A stretch of 18,029 nt of DNA from Acidilobaceae archaeon (lineage in GTDB: Archaea; Thermoproteota; Thermoprotei_A; Sulfolobales; Acidilobaceae): positions 1-18,029 of the forward strand of contig JALVJB010000007.1 in assembly GCA_027034115.1 (NCBI GenBank), written 5' to 3'. Below the pieces are notes generated by a model. That model ran no database searches. It was not told the DNA's origin and saw nothing but the letters and a program-made list of their open reading frames with translations. Each line of letters opens with the position of its first letter. Within the stretch, counting starts at the first letter, position 1. The position numbers were made by a program, and so were the translations under genes. Shown in pieces: positions 6,146-13,985 of the stretch.

Positions 6146-6901
6146 ATGGCTAACCCTATTGAGGATGTGAAGGGGAGGGTTCTCATAGGCCAGTTGTCGA
6201 TACTCCTGTATAGCGTCTTCGCCGCCATCCTGGGGAAGACTGCTACGACATTCATACTTGTATTTATACTTATAATTATAATTAGTATAATACAGAACAG
6301 GTCCGGTCCTAACCCGGTGGGCCAGGCGAAAACCAAGCCAGAGGTAGTCCTCTCCGGGAGAAAAGTGTTCGAGGAGGAGAAGGCCAGGGAACTGCAGATG
6401 AAGGATACAGGCCTCATGGCCGACATGCAAGAGCAGTCCAAGTTCACCATGTATACGAGCCTGGGAATGCTATTGGCCTTCGTATACTTCTTCGCCCTGT
6501 GGGGCTACGTCGACGACCTCGAAAGATTGCTGGCCCCTTACCTTGGCCAGGATAGGCTAACAGTTTTCACAGCGTTCCTCATATACTTTGAGGGGCTCTT
6601 CATAATAAACCAGCTAGTATACATATGGGCTCTCAGGAAGGTTGGAAAAGTTGTAATGGTCCAAGCACCGCCTAAATACACAGTTACAGATAAGGGCATA
6701 GTCTTGAAGGGTTTCACCGGTGGCACTGCGATAACCTTCCCGCTTCCCGAAGACGTTGAGGTGAACGTTAACGAGAAGAGGAGGTTCGTGGAACTAGTAA
6801 AGCACTACAAGAAGACCGTGATGAAAATCAGGTTATACACTACCAATCCAAGAAGGCTTGCAGAAGTCATTAAGAGGTATGGTCTTAAGAGGACCTCCTA
6901 G
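6146..6901 (+). CDS. Uncharacterised archaeal membrane protein with C-terminal soluble domain
   Basis: I do not firmly recognise this gene. With ATG 6146 as start it has 251 residues; GGTGGAGG at 6135-6142 is the reason for preferring it to the upstream TTG 6122 or GTG 6125. Hydrophobic segments lie at about residues 16-50 (a very Ile-rich stretch, perhaps a hairpin), 103-121 and 139-163. Residues 60-100 are charged and helical (VFEEEKARELQMKD) and face one side, probably the cytosol. The last 80 residues form a basic soluble domain with alternating strands (YTVTDKGIVLKGF, AITFPLPEDVEVNV), resembling a PH-like module, ending in a basic helix. The crenarchaeal DUF2208 family or the Oxa1-like DUF106 family are candidates I cannot confirm. 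Its end overlaps the convergent phosphohexomutase gene by 17 bases. Confidence 0.75.
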   Translation: MANPIEDVKGRVLIGQLSILLYSVFAAILGKTATTFILVFILIIIISIIQNRSGPNPVGQAKTKPEVVLSGRKVFEEEKARELQMKDTGLMADMQEQSKFTMYTSLGMLLAFVYFFALWGYVDDLERLLAPYLGQDRLTVFTAFLIYFEGLFIINQLVYIWALRKVGKVVMVQAPPKYTVTDKGIVLKGFTGGTAITFPLPEDVEVNVNEKRRFVELVKHYKKTVMKIRLYTTNPRRLAEVIKRYGLKRTS

Positions 6902-8327
6902 AATCACCTAGATCAATATGCTCCTCCACGCCCTGCAACTGTATCCCGAGCCCGCTAGCGGCCTCATAGACCAGCTGCTTCGCCCTACTTATCAGTTCTA
7001 GGAGCCTCCGCTTGCTCAGCGCCTGCGCATATATTCTAATCTTAGGCTCAGTCCCGCTAGCCCTGACGAGTATCCAGCTAGAGTCCTTATACGAGATCCT
7101 TATCCCGTCTATTTCTAGGATGTCCTGGGCATCCTTTGTTAGGACGGCTTTAACCCTCTCCTCGAGTAGAGGGTAGAGCTTCAGTTTTTCCTCATCCTTA
7201 CTTAGCTTAATGTTTATCCTAGCTGACGGGTAGAAGGGCAGCCTGTAGATTAGCCCTTGCAGGGTCTCTCCCTCTTCAAGGCTTATCCTCGCTAGGAGAG
7301 CCGCCTCGTATATCCCGTCTACCCACGGCCCCCAGCTTGGGTCGATAAGCTTCCAGGGCTCCGCCGCCAGGAGCACGCCCGGTATTTCCTTGAGCTTCTC
7401 GTGTAGTTTACCCAGCTTGCTCCTAACGAGTCTGCCGCCCATTTTCTCGACTATCTCCTCGACCTCAATACCAACGTCCACCGATACAACTATGGTGCCC
7501 CTCTTATCCCTCAGCTTCCACCAGGCGAACAGGGCTATCACGAGGTCCTGTTTAACAAAGCCCATGCCAGGCACTGCTATTGCGAGCCTGTCAGCGTCTC
7601 CGTCATGGGCTAGTAGGCCGTGCACATTGAGGCTCGCGGCCGCTCCGAGGTAGGGTTGTATAGTGTCTGGCCTAGGCTCGGGGTGCCTTCCAGGGAAGAA
7701 GCCGTCGTGGTGGCAGTTGAAGCTAACCACCTGCCTGACGCCAATCTCCCTTAAAACCCTGGGAGTAACGTTGCTCGCCGTGCCGTTAGCGCAGTCCACT
7801 GCCAGCCTCAGGTCTATTCTAGGATGAGGGACTCTCATCCTCTCAATCAGGTCGAATATATAGTCCTCTAGGGCCTCGTGGCCCTCCACAAGCCTTCCGA
7901 CATCGTCCCAGGGGGCGTGTAGCTTCTTGAGGTCGCCGTTAAAGATGAGGTTCTCGAGGTCCTGCTCCATCGAGATCGTATACTCCATCCCGCTAGAGTC
8001 GAAAACCTTCAACCCGTTATCGGGCGGGGGATTATGGCTCGCAGTAACCATGACTCCCGCCCTGGACTTCATCTTTGGGACAGAGTAGGCGAGCACCGGG
8101 GTGGGGACGAGGCCTACATCTATAGCGTCTAGTCCCCCGGCCATTAGGCCGGCCGCTACTAGCTGGGCTAGGAGGGGGCTAGTAGTCCGGATATCATAGC
8201 CCACGTTAGCCGTTCCCTCATGTCCCACGTATGCTGCTACGCTGAGGCCTAGCCTGTAGGCTAGCTCCGGGGTTACCTTCTCCAGGTATCTGCCCCGTAT
8301 TCCTGCGGTCCCAAAGAGGCGGGGCAT
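6885..8327 (-). CDS. Phosphohexomutase (phosphomannomutase/phosphoglucomutase/phosphoglucosamine mutase family)
   Basis: The 480-residue protein shows all four domains of the alpha-D-phosphohexomutase family: phosphoserine loop TASHNPPPDNG with S97, metal loop DGDADR 242-247, sugar-binding loop near E323, and phosphate-binding loop RASGTEPKIR 422-431. The reaction is transfer of phosphate between C6 and C1 of mannose, glucose or glucosamine phosphate, feeding glycan and nucleotide-sugar synthesis. The sugar loop reads AAEPWKLIDPSWGPW instead of the common GGExSGH, so the preferred sugar cannot be told. ATG 8327 follows the stop of the THUMP gene by three bases, with GGATGA across that stop as ribosome site, so the two are co-transcribed. 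Confidence 0.92.
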   Translation of the reverse strand: MPRLFGTAGIRGRYLEKVTPELAYRLGLSVAAYVGHEGTANVGYDIRTTSPLLAQLVAAGLMAGGLDAIDVGLVPTPVLAYSVPKMKSRAGVMVTASHNPPPDNGLKVFDSSGMEYTISMEQDLENLIFNGDLKKLHAPWDDVGRLVEGHEALEDYIFDLIERMRVPHPRIDLRLAVDCANGTASNVTPRVLREIGVRQVVSFNCHHDGFFPGRHPEPRPDTIQPYLGAAASLNVHGLLAHDGDADRLAIAVPGMGFVKQDLVIALFAWWKLRDKRGTIVVSVDVGIEVEEIVEKMGGRLVRSKLGKLHEKLKEIPGVLLAAEPWKLIDPSWGPWVDGIYEAALLARISLEEGETLQGLIYRLPFYPSARINIKLSKDEEKLKLYPLLEERVKAVLTKDAQDILEIDGIRISYKDSSWILVRASGTEPKIRIYAQALSKRRLLELISRAKQLVYEAASGLGIQLQGVEEHIDLGDSRRSS

Positions 8328-8330
8328 TCT

Positions 8331-8885
8331 TCATCCCGTTTCTCTTTCCTTAACAGTTGATAATATCCCGCTCTTGGGGCCGACGTATATGGCTGCTAGC
8401 CTCCCCCTGCGGAAGGGGACTACCCTGATATATACTAGTATGTCCGGGCTTGACAGGTTAACCTTTCTTTCGATCCCCTCAGCTATAATTCTTATAGAGT
8501 CGATCTTGTGCATCAGCTCTCCTTCTTCACTATAGAGGTGGCCGTCTAGTTTTATAGCGTAGGTGCCCTCGCCAGCGTCGGCAAGAAGATCGTGGACTAC
8601 TCTGCGTACCTCCTCGACCCTTGGATAGGTTACGGCGTCTACTGGTATGACCCGGAGTATGGGGGTATGGGCTGGAAGGCTCCTCCTAAGCCTTGCAACC
8701 GCCTCCCGTGGATCGCCTACCTTGGCTAGTATTAGGCTGGGCCTAGAGTATACTATCTCGACATCGTCTAGTAACCAATAGAGCTGCCTTTCAGCGTCCC
8801 TAGCATTGGGCCATCCTGGTAGGTGGGTTACTATGAGGTTGAAGGGTCGCCTAAGCCCTCTCTTCTCCACTATGCACTGCACCAT
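8331..8885 (-). CDS. THUMP-domain protein, Tan1-like (tRNA cytidine acetylation cofactor)
   Basis: The 184-residue protein opens with FNLIVTHLPGWPNARDAERQLYWLL (15-39), the Tan1-like N-terminal part. A THUMP domain follows (about 60-175) with ILRVIPVDAVTY (76-87), TYAIKLDGH (108-116), and VNLSSPDILVYIRVV (142-156), where the tRNA-binding PDxxV-type pattern is clear. Tan1 proteins bind tRNA and assist formation of N4-acetylcytidine by the separate acetyltransferase; no acetyltransferase or methyltransferase domain is present here. ATG 8885 lacks a ribosome site, and a CTTATG box about 28 bases upstream fits a leaderless first gene of the operon. The phosphohexomutase gene follows after three bases; no functional link between them is obvious. 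Confidence 0.82.
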   Translation of the reverse strand: MVQCIVEKRGLRRPFNLIVTHLPGWPNARDAERQLYWLLDDVEIVYSRPSLILAKVGDPREAVARLRRSLPAHTPILRVIPVDAVTYPRVEEVRRVVHDLLADAGEGTYAIKLDGHLYSEEGELMHKIDSIRIIAEGIERKVNLSSPDILVYIRVVPFRRGRLAAIYVGPKSGILSTVKERETG

Positions 8886-8948
8886 GCGGGGTAGGGGTTT
8901 AAGTCGAGTTCATAAGCGTGTCCTACTATTCCCGGAGGGAATAAATTA
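8886..8948. promoter_or_regulatory. Compact divergent promoter region (THUMP operon and nicotinate phosphoribosyltransferase)
   Basis: Only 63 bases separate two divergent genes. On the plus strand, GTTTAAGT (8897-8904) can serve as a TATA box with start near 8928. The purine site GGAGGGA (8934-8940) then lies eight bases before GTG 8949. On the minus strand, CTTATG (8911-8916) lies about 28 bases from ATG 8885. The two boxes are interleaved, so the promoters probably compete. Confidence 0.4.
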
Positions 8949-10163
8949 GTGCGTACCAGGCCACCCTCTATCCCCGGGGTGAGTGCTTTGAAGGAGCCCA
9001 GCCTCTACATGGCGTCCCTCGAGGACGTGTTAAGCGGTGACGCGACCGACATCTACTTCAAGAGGACGAAGAGGATCGTTAAGGAGGCGGGACTAGAGGA
9101 CGTTAGAGTCCGGATGGAAGTACACGCTTACTCCCTCCCGAAGGGTTACGAGTGGGCTGTGCTGGCAGGACTCGAGGAAGCCCTCGCTATACTCAGGGGC
9201 AAGCCGGTTAACGTCTACGCCATTCCAGAGGGGACGATATTCTACAAGAAGGAGCCTGTAATGGTCATAGAGGGGAGGTACGCAGACTTCGCTGAGCTCG
9301 AGACAGCCATACTAGGAGTGCTGAGGTTCTCCTCCTCGATCGCAACAGCCACGGCTAGGATGAAGAAACTGGCCGGGGACAAGACCCTTCTATACTTCGG
9401 CCTCCGAGCCCTCCACCCAGCCGTATACCCAGCAGCGGATAGGGCCGCTTACATAGGCGGGGCAGACGGGGTTAGCGGTGTCCTAGCAGAGAAGTACCTG
9501 GGAGTGAAGCCTAAGGGAACCATGCCCCACGCCCTGATAATCACCTTCGGAGACCAGAGGAAAGCTTGGAGATGGTTCGCCGACCTCTACGAGAAGGAGA
9601 CCCCCGTGATAGCGCTTGTCGACACCTTCGACGACGAGCGCGTCGAGGTGAAAATGGCGGTTGAAGAACTAGGCAAGCGCCTTTGGGGTGTGAGGCTCGA
9701 CACACCTAGCAGTAGGAGGGGGAAGATGAGGGAGATCGTCGAGGAGGTGAGATGGATACTACGCCTTATGGGGCGCGATGACGTTAAGATAATCGTGAGC
9801 GGCGGGATCAATGAAGAGCAAATACTGAGGCTCCGGGACGTGGTCGACGGCTTCGGCGTTGGGACAAGCATCTCAGCCGCTCCCAGCGTGGACCTGAGCA
9901 TGGACATCGTCGAGGTGGATAGGGGCAACGGCTGGGAGAGGGTGTCAAAGAGGGGCAAGCTTCCAGGCGCTAAGAAACTCTACAAGTGCAACGGGAGAAG
10001 AATAGTCGCCCTATTCGGTGAGGAACCAGAGTGTGATGGAGAGCTCGAGGAAGTGACCCGCCTCTATATCAAGGATGGCCAGCTGGTAGAAGACCTGCCC
10101 AGCCTAGAGGAAATAAGAAAATACGTTCTTGATCAATTAAAGGAAGTCGAAATAATAGTTTAG
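8949..10163 (+). CDS. pncB: Nicotinate phosphoribosyltransferase (archaeal type)
   Basis: The 404-residue enzyme joins nicotinate and PRPP to give nicotinate mononucleotide, the salvage entry to NAD. Diagnostic motifs are GDATDIYF 30-37, GLRALHPAVYPAADRAAYIGGADG 151-174, GTMPHALIITFGD 190-202, VDTFDDE 224-230, GVRLDTPSSRRG 247-258, and the phosphate-binding SGGINEEQI plus DGFGVGTSIS near 284-309. Length and motifs match the short archaeal form (Thermoplasma type), which carries a C-terminal knuckle. Here that region retains only C347 and C362, so metal binding is doubtful. Start GTG 8949 is set by GGAGGGA at 8934-8940. The stop overlaps the stop of convergent livM by two bases. Confidence 0.93.
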   Translation: MRTRPPSIPGVSALKEPSLYMASLEDVLSGDATDIYFKRTKRIVKEAGLEDVRVRMEVHAYSLPKGYEWAVLAGLEEALAILRGKPVNVYAIPEGTIFYKKEPVMVIEGRYADFAELETAILGVLRFSSSIATATARMKKLAGDKTLLYFGLRALHPAVYPAADRAAYIGGADGVSGVLAEKYLGVKPKGTMPHALIITFGDQRKAWRWFADLYEKETPVIALVDTFDDERVEVKMAVEELGKRLWGVRLDTPSSRRGKMREIVEEVRWILRLMGRDDVKIIVSGGINEEQILRLRDVVDGFGVGTSISAAPSVDLSMDIVEVDRGNGWERVSKRGKLPGAKKLYKCNGRRIVALFGEEPECDGELEEVTRLYIKDGQLVEDLPSLEEIRKYVLDQLKEVEIIV

Positions 10164-11284
10164 GCGGCTCCTTCCCTCGCTATTTTATCAATCGTTGCTT
10201 TAACCTCGTCCTTGGAAACAGTTCTAGACGGGTACTCGGGTATCAATCCCTTCGGTTTTACGAACAACACGATGATTATTAGCGCAGCGACTAGTATGTA
10301 TTCTAGGGCGTTGGCGAAGTTGCCGGGGTCTATACCTAGGGATTCCACGTGGAGGGCCGCAGCTATATCGTTCTTGTAGATTCTTATCGGCCCGATTAGC
10401 AGGGCTCCTAGGATAACGGATGATAGTGCAGCGCCCTTGTTGCTACTCATCCCGCCTAGTATCATCAGGGCCCAAGGCCAGAAGGTCCATAGAACCCTGT
10501 CAAATATGCTAATCGCTGCCACGCTTGAACCCGCTATCCATGGTGAGAAGCTGTATGCCACACCTGCTAGGGCCGCGATAGCGCTACCAATTATCATGGC
10601 ATCTCTCCTCACCTTCGCGATATCCTTTCCTATTGCCTCTGCACTAGCCTCGTCGTCCCTGACAGCCCTGAAGAGCCTCCCGCTAGGGCTGTGGTGGAAC
10701 CTCTCAGCGTAGATGTATACTAGGATTGCTAGGATTAGTATGAATATCGTTGACCATAGTCCAGCATTCCCTGTGAAGCCGAAGGCGTTTGGCACTGTTA
10801 GGCCCACTGTGGGGGTCTTACCCATGAGGGGCTTGTAGTACATGGCGAATATCCTAGTTCCCTCGCTGGCTGCTAGAAGCATTATCGCCAGGTAATCTCC
10901 CCTAAGCCTTAGGGCCGGATATGAGGCTAGCCAGCCTAGGAGGCCTCCCAGTACCAGGGCGGCTATTACTGAGACTAGTATTATTACTATTGATACCCCC
11001 GGCATGTGGGGTAGTATCTCGTTGACCCTGGCCATTAGCTCGGTATTATTGGAGATGACCATTTTGACTGCCTGCCAGCTTGATACGTGCAGCTGGCTTG
11101 CCGCTGCGGCTGCTGCTATCCTTGCTGAAAGGTTACCCACGACTATGCCTCCCACGGCGAAGAACATAGCGTGGCCGAAGTCGGGTATCCCGGTCATTCC
11201 GGCTTTCACGTTAAGGCCTGCTGTTAAAATATAGTATATTCCTATGAAGCTTATTATCTCCTCTAATAGTACCTCTACATTCAC
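10160..11284 (-). CDS. livM: Branched-chain amino acid type ABC transporter permease LivM
   Basis: The 374-residue integral membrane protein has about eight hydrophobic segments. Its LivM signatures are AGMTGIPDFGHAMFFAVGG (28-46), LRLRGDYLAIMLLAASEGTR (126-144), and the cytoplasmic coupling loop GRLFRAVRDDEASAEAIGKD (202-221), which docks on the ATPases. It would pair with LivH to form the channel. Residues about 52-98 form a longer-than-usual outward loop with an Ala-rich stretch and charged helix. The C-terminal tail after FVKPKGLIPEY is charged and cytosolic. Start GTG 11284 overlaps the livH stop by four bases (GTGA), indicating coupled translation. It is the last gene of the operon and meets the convergent nicotinate phosphoribosyltransferase stop at 10160-10163. 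Confidence 0.93.
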   Translation of the reverse strand: MNVEVLLEEIISFIGIYYILTAGLNVKAGMTGIPDFGHAMFFAVGGIVVGNLSARIAAAAAASQLHVSSWQAVKMVISNNTELMARVNEILPHMPGVSIVIILVSVIAALVLGGLLGWLASYPALRLRGDYLAIMLLAASEGTRIFAMYYKPLMGKTPTVGLTVPNAFGFTGNAGLWSTIFILILAILVYIYAERFHHSPSGRLFRAVRDDEASAEAIGKDIAKVRRDAMIIGSAIAALAGVAYSFSPWIAGSSVAAISIFDRVLWTFWPWALMILGGMSSNKGAALSSVILGALLIGPIRIYKNDIAAALHVESLGIDPGNFANALEYILVAALIIIVLFVKPKGLIPEYPSRTVSKDEVKATIDKIAREGAA

Positions 11285-12360
11285 TCCTCACTCACCCCCT
11301 CCTCTTCCTTCCTCCCGAAAAGCTTCTTCCACCTCTCACCCTTGAGGAGGCCTGCTAGGCCCTCCGGGGCGAAGAGGAGGGTTATCGCTACTGCGAGCAT
11401 GCTTATGACCTTACTGTACTTGAATAGCTCGGCGTTCCCGGTCCAGATGGCTAGCCAGTTCGGTATGTATAGTTCTATGTAGCCTATCAGGAGGCCTCCA
11501 GCTATGCTACCGAATATGCTGTTTACGCCTCCGATAATGCTCCCGGCGAACGCGCTCACAACTATCTCGTCCGCCGGGCTAGTGGCTGAGATGGGCTTAA
11601 GGTTGCCTGCGCCAGCAGCCATGAGCATTAGGTAGCCTGCTAGGCCAGCTGTTAGCCCGCTTATGATCCAAGAAATAGCGTAAACCCTCTCAACGTTTAT
11701 ACCCAGCACTTCCGCGAGTGGCGGGTTTTCAACGCTAGCCCTCATCTTCACTCCTAGGGTTGTCTTGAACAATAGTAGGTATAGTGATACTCCTAGGAGT
11801 AGTATTAGAATTACGGAGAATATGAAGGAGCCGCTTATGAATGCTCCCCCGCTAGTTACTATTGTTACGTCGTAGCTAGTCATGCTCATCTTTGTTGACA
11901 ATACCCCTATTCTCGCAAGTACTTTTCTGACGTCTACGTGGGTGTTGTATATGAATAGGGTAGCTACGAGGAGGAAGTCGTAGGCTAGTGTTGCAATCAT
12001 TAGCATTAAATAGTCTGCTCCCCTTCTCTGGAGGGGCTTCAGTATTCCGTAGTATTCGACTAGGGCGGCGATCACTCCGAAGGCCATTGCAACGATTACT
12101 CCAATTACGTAGAACTCCCAGCTAAAGGGTACAGTTAGGCTGCCTAAGAAGCTGGACTTCGGAGTCAGGTTAGGCTGGGCTCCTGTTGACTGAGCGTAAT
12201 ATGCCATAAGCGTGGCCGCGGCGTATGCCGCGACTAGGCTCAGTCTTGGATGGGCGAAGTTGAATACCTTCGTCGTCATGTAGATAAGAGTAATGCCTAG
12301 GCTGAGCAGGGCTAGGACGCTCGCATATATGGTGGTGCTCGTGAACAGGTTCCAATCCAT
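11281..12360 (-). CDS. livH: Branched-chain amino acid type ABC transporter permease LivH
   Basis: The 359-residue membrane protein shows the LivH hallmark VFNFAHPRLSLVAAY (32-46, with N34 and H37). Its coupling loop GVKMRASVENPPLAEVLGINVERVYAISW (203-231) is typical, as is the glycine-rich C-terminal membrane segment (FAGSIIGGVNSIFGSIAGGLLIGYIELY). About eight membrane spans are expected. The tail ends in a Lys/Glu-rich cytosolic stretch. ATG 12360 lies 17 bases after the livF stop, behind GGGGGTGGAT. Together with LivM it forms the translocation path for hydrophobic amino acids or a related solute. Substrate choice is set mainly by the binding protein, so leucine/isoleucine/valine is only the default guess. 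Confidence 0.93.
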   Translation of the reverse strand: MDWNLFTSTTIYASVLALLSLGITLIYMTTKVFNFAHPRLSLVAAYAAATLMAYYAQSTGAQPNLTPKSSFLGSLTVPFSWEFYVIGVIVAMAFGVIAALVEYYGILKPLQRRGADYLMLMIATLAYDFLLVATLFIYNTHVDVRKVLARIGVLSTKMSMTSYDVTIVTSGGAFISGSFIFSVILILLLGVSLYLLLFKTTLGVKMRASVENPPLAEVLGINVERVYAISWIISGLTAGLAGYLMLMAAGAGNLKPISATSPADEIVVSAFAGSIIGGVNSIFGSIAGGLLIGYIELYIPNWLAIWTGNAELFKYSKVISMLAVAITLLFAPEGLAGLLKGERWKKLFGRKEEEGVSEE

Positions 12361-12377
12361 AACAATCCACCCCCACG

Positions 12378-13103
12378 CTAGACTGCGAGGCCCAGGTAGA
12401 GCTTAGCCAAGTCCTTCCTAGCTAGGAGCTGTTCTGCGGGGCCATCAAAAACAATCCTGCCGCTTACAACGAGGACACCCTTATGACCTATCTCGAGGCC
12501 GGCCTTAACGTTCTGCTCAACTAGGACAACAGTATAGCCCTGCTCGTTGAGCCTCTTAACGTTGGCCAGCACCTCCTTTGCTATCTTAGGAGCTAGACCA
12601 GCCGTTGGCTCGTCAATGAGGAATAGTTTCGGCTTTCTTATCATGCCTATCCCCATCGCGAGCATCTGCCTCTCTCCTCCACTCATAGTACCAGCTTTTT
12701 GGTACATTCTCTCCCTTAGCCTGGGGAAGGTTTCGAATACCTCATTGATCCTCTTCTCCAACTCGTCCTTAGGGAGGTCGTGGCCGGCCAGCCTAAGGTT
12801 CTCTATTACTGTGAGGTTTGCGAATATGTTGTTTAGCTGGAATATGAAGGCCATCCCGAGCTTTGCCCGCTCGTGAGGCGGTAGGCCAGTGATGTCCTTG
12901 CCCTCGAATATTACCTTGCCAGAGTACACCGTCGTCAGGCCGAAGAGCGTTTTGAGCAGGGTACTCTTACCAGCACCATTAGGGCCTACTATAACAGTGA
13001 TTTTGCCCCGGGGAATCTCGAGGCTCACATCGAATAGGGTTTGCAGTTTCTCGTAGCCAGCGTTTACGTTTTCAAGCCTCATAATAGGCTCTTCCTCTGC
13101 CAC
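12378..13103 (-). CDS. livF: ABC transporter ATP-binding protein LivF
   Basis: The 241-residue ATPase has a complete nucleotide-binding site: Walker A GPNGAGKST 40-48, Q-loop Q89 in FIFQLNNIFANLTV, signature MSGGERQ 140-146, and Walker B LFLIDEP 160-166 with E165. VLVEQNV 193-199 carries Gln in the switch position, which is usual for LivF and separates it from LivG. It is a cytosolic partner of LivG and powers the LivHM channel. GTG 13103 begins two bases after the livG stop and uses GGGTGGAT, which runs across that stop, as ribosome site. Confidence 0.94.
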   Translation of the reverse strand: MAEEEPIMRLENVNAGYEKLQTLFDVSLEIPRGKITVIVGPNGAGKSTLLKTLFGLTTVYSGKVIFEGKDITGLPPHERAKLGMAFIFQLNNIFANLTVIENLRLAGHDLPKDELEKRINEVFETFPRLRERMYQKAGTMSGGERQMLAMGIGMIRKPKLFLIDEPTAGLAPKIAKEVLANVKRLNEQGYTVVLVEQNVKAGLEIGHKGVLVVSGRIVFDGPAEQLLARKDLAKLYLGLAV

Positions 13104-13105
13104 GG

Positions 13106-13915
13106 CTATCCACCCAGATAGCTTTCTAGGACTAGCGGGTTGTTGAGTACCTCGTCGGGCTTGCCCTCCGCTATGACCTCTCCCATGTTCATAGCGTAGG
13201 CGTAATCCATGTACTTCGCTACTAGCCCGATTCTGTGCTCAATTATAAGGAAGGTCACGTGCTGTTCCCTAGCCAGCTTTATAATCTTCTGGAATAGCTC
13301 GGTTACGAGCCTCGGGTTTACGCCAGCCGCCGGCTCGTCCATTATGATAGTGTCAGCTCCCTTCATTATAGCCCTAGCAATCTCCAAGAGCTTTAACTGC
13401 CCGCCGCTTAGATCCCCGGCCCTATCGTCCCACTTCGCTAGTAGTCCAACCCAGTCAAGTATTGATAGGGCCCTCTCCAAGGCCTTCCTCTCATAGCCGA
13501 TCCAGGCCCTCTTATAGATGCCAGCGATATAGGGGTTCTCTCCAGGGTTACCCTCAGCGGCTGCGAGAACGTTCTCTAAGACTGTTAGGTTAGGGAAGGG
13601 TCTAGGTATCTGGAAGGTTCGTACTAGGCCCATTTTTACTCTCTCGTGAGGGGGGAGATGGGTTATCTCTCTCCCCTTGAATATGACCTTACCCTCATCG
13701 GGCTTGATGAACCCGGAGATAACGTTTACGAGCGTGGTCTTACCGCTACCGTTAGGGCCTATGAGAAGTGTAATCTTACCCTTCCTAAGCTTAATATTAA
13801 CCTTATTGAGGGCTACTATACCCCCGAATCTTTTGACTATATCCACGGTCTCCAGTACTACCTCCTCCCCTTGAGAGGCCTGAAGCCTCTCGTGCTCCTG
13901 GCCAGCGTAAGCCAT
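13106..13915 (-). CDS. livG: ABC transporter ATP-binding protein LivG
   Basis: The 269-residue ATPase has Walker A GPNGSGKTT 53-61, Q-loop Q102 in VRTFQIPRPFPNLTV, signature LSGGQ 169-173, Walker B IIMDEPAAGVNP 190-201 with E194, and switch H227 in IIEHRIG. The long insert after the Q-loop (about 118-150) is typical of LivG. The N-terminus has about 20 extra residues before the ATPase core. ATG 13915 is placed by GGAGGGTG seven bases upstream. That site lies in the 3' arm of a strong leader hairpin, and the gene has its own TATA box at 13986-13993, so livG can be expressed separately from the binding-protein gene. Confidence 0.94.
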   Translation of the reverse strand: MAYAGQEHERLQASQGEEVVLETVDIVKRFGGIVALNKVNIKLRKGKITLLIGPNGSGKTTLVNVISGFIKPDEGKVIFKGREITHLPPHERVKMGLVRTFQIPRPFPNLTVLENVLAAAEGNPGENPYIAGIYKRAWIGYERKALERALSILDWVGLLAKWDDRAGDLSGGQLKLLEIARAIMKGADTIIMDEPAAGVNPRLVTELFQKIIKLAREQHVTFLIIEHRIGLVAKYMDYAYAMNMGEVIAEGKPDEVLNNPLVLESYLGG

Positions 13916-13922
13916 GCTGCTA

Positions 13923-13945
13923 CACCCTCCATCCCCGCGAGGGTG
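13923..13945 (-). promoter_or_regulatory. Leader hairpin masking the livG ribosome binding site
   Basis: A perfect 7-base inverted repeat, CACCCTC (13923-13929) and GAGGGTG (13939-13945), encloses a nine-base loop. In the minus-strand mRNA the second arm is GAGGGTG, the livG ribosome binding site, seven bases before ATG 13915. Folding would hide it. The same sequence could instead be a DNA operator for a dimeric repressor. The repeat is visible directly; its function is inferred. Confidence 0.5.
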
Positions 13946-13981
13946 GGATTACGAGGGCTATGCAAGGGTGGAACTACGAGG
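13940..13981. repeat. Two 17-base near-identical direct repeats, 25 bases apart, downstream of the livG TATA box
   Basis: Copy one (13940-13956) is AGGGTGGGATTACGAGG; copy two (13965-13981) differs at two bases (AGGGTGGAACTACGAGG). Their 25-base start-to-start spacing is near two to two and a half DNA turns. Copy two lies between the TATA box and the expected transcription start; copy one lies in the leader and overlaps the hairpin arm. This is a typical position for tandem repressor sites. Confidence 0.6.
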
Positions 13982-13985
13982 CCAC

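Noticed and set aside
6119..6430. Minus-strand frame with a YKYKYKYE repeat
   Set aside because: The repeat is just the complement of the Ile-rich membrane-span codons of the plus-strand gene.
13923..13981. Possible CRISPR-like repeat unit
   Set aside because: Only two imperfect copies, with an 8-base gap between them and no cas genes; better read as operator or leader repeats.
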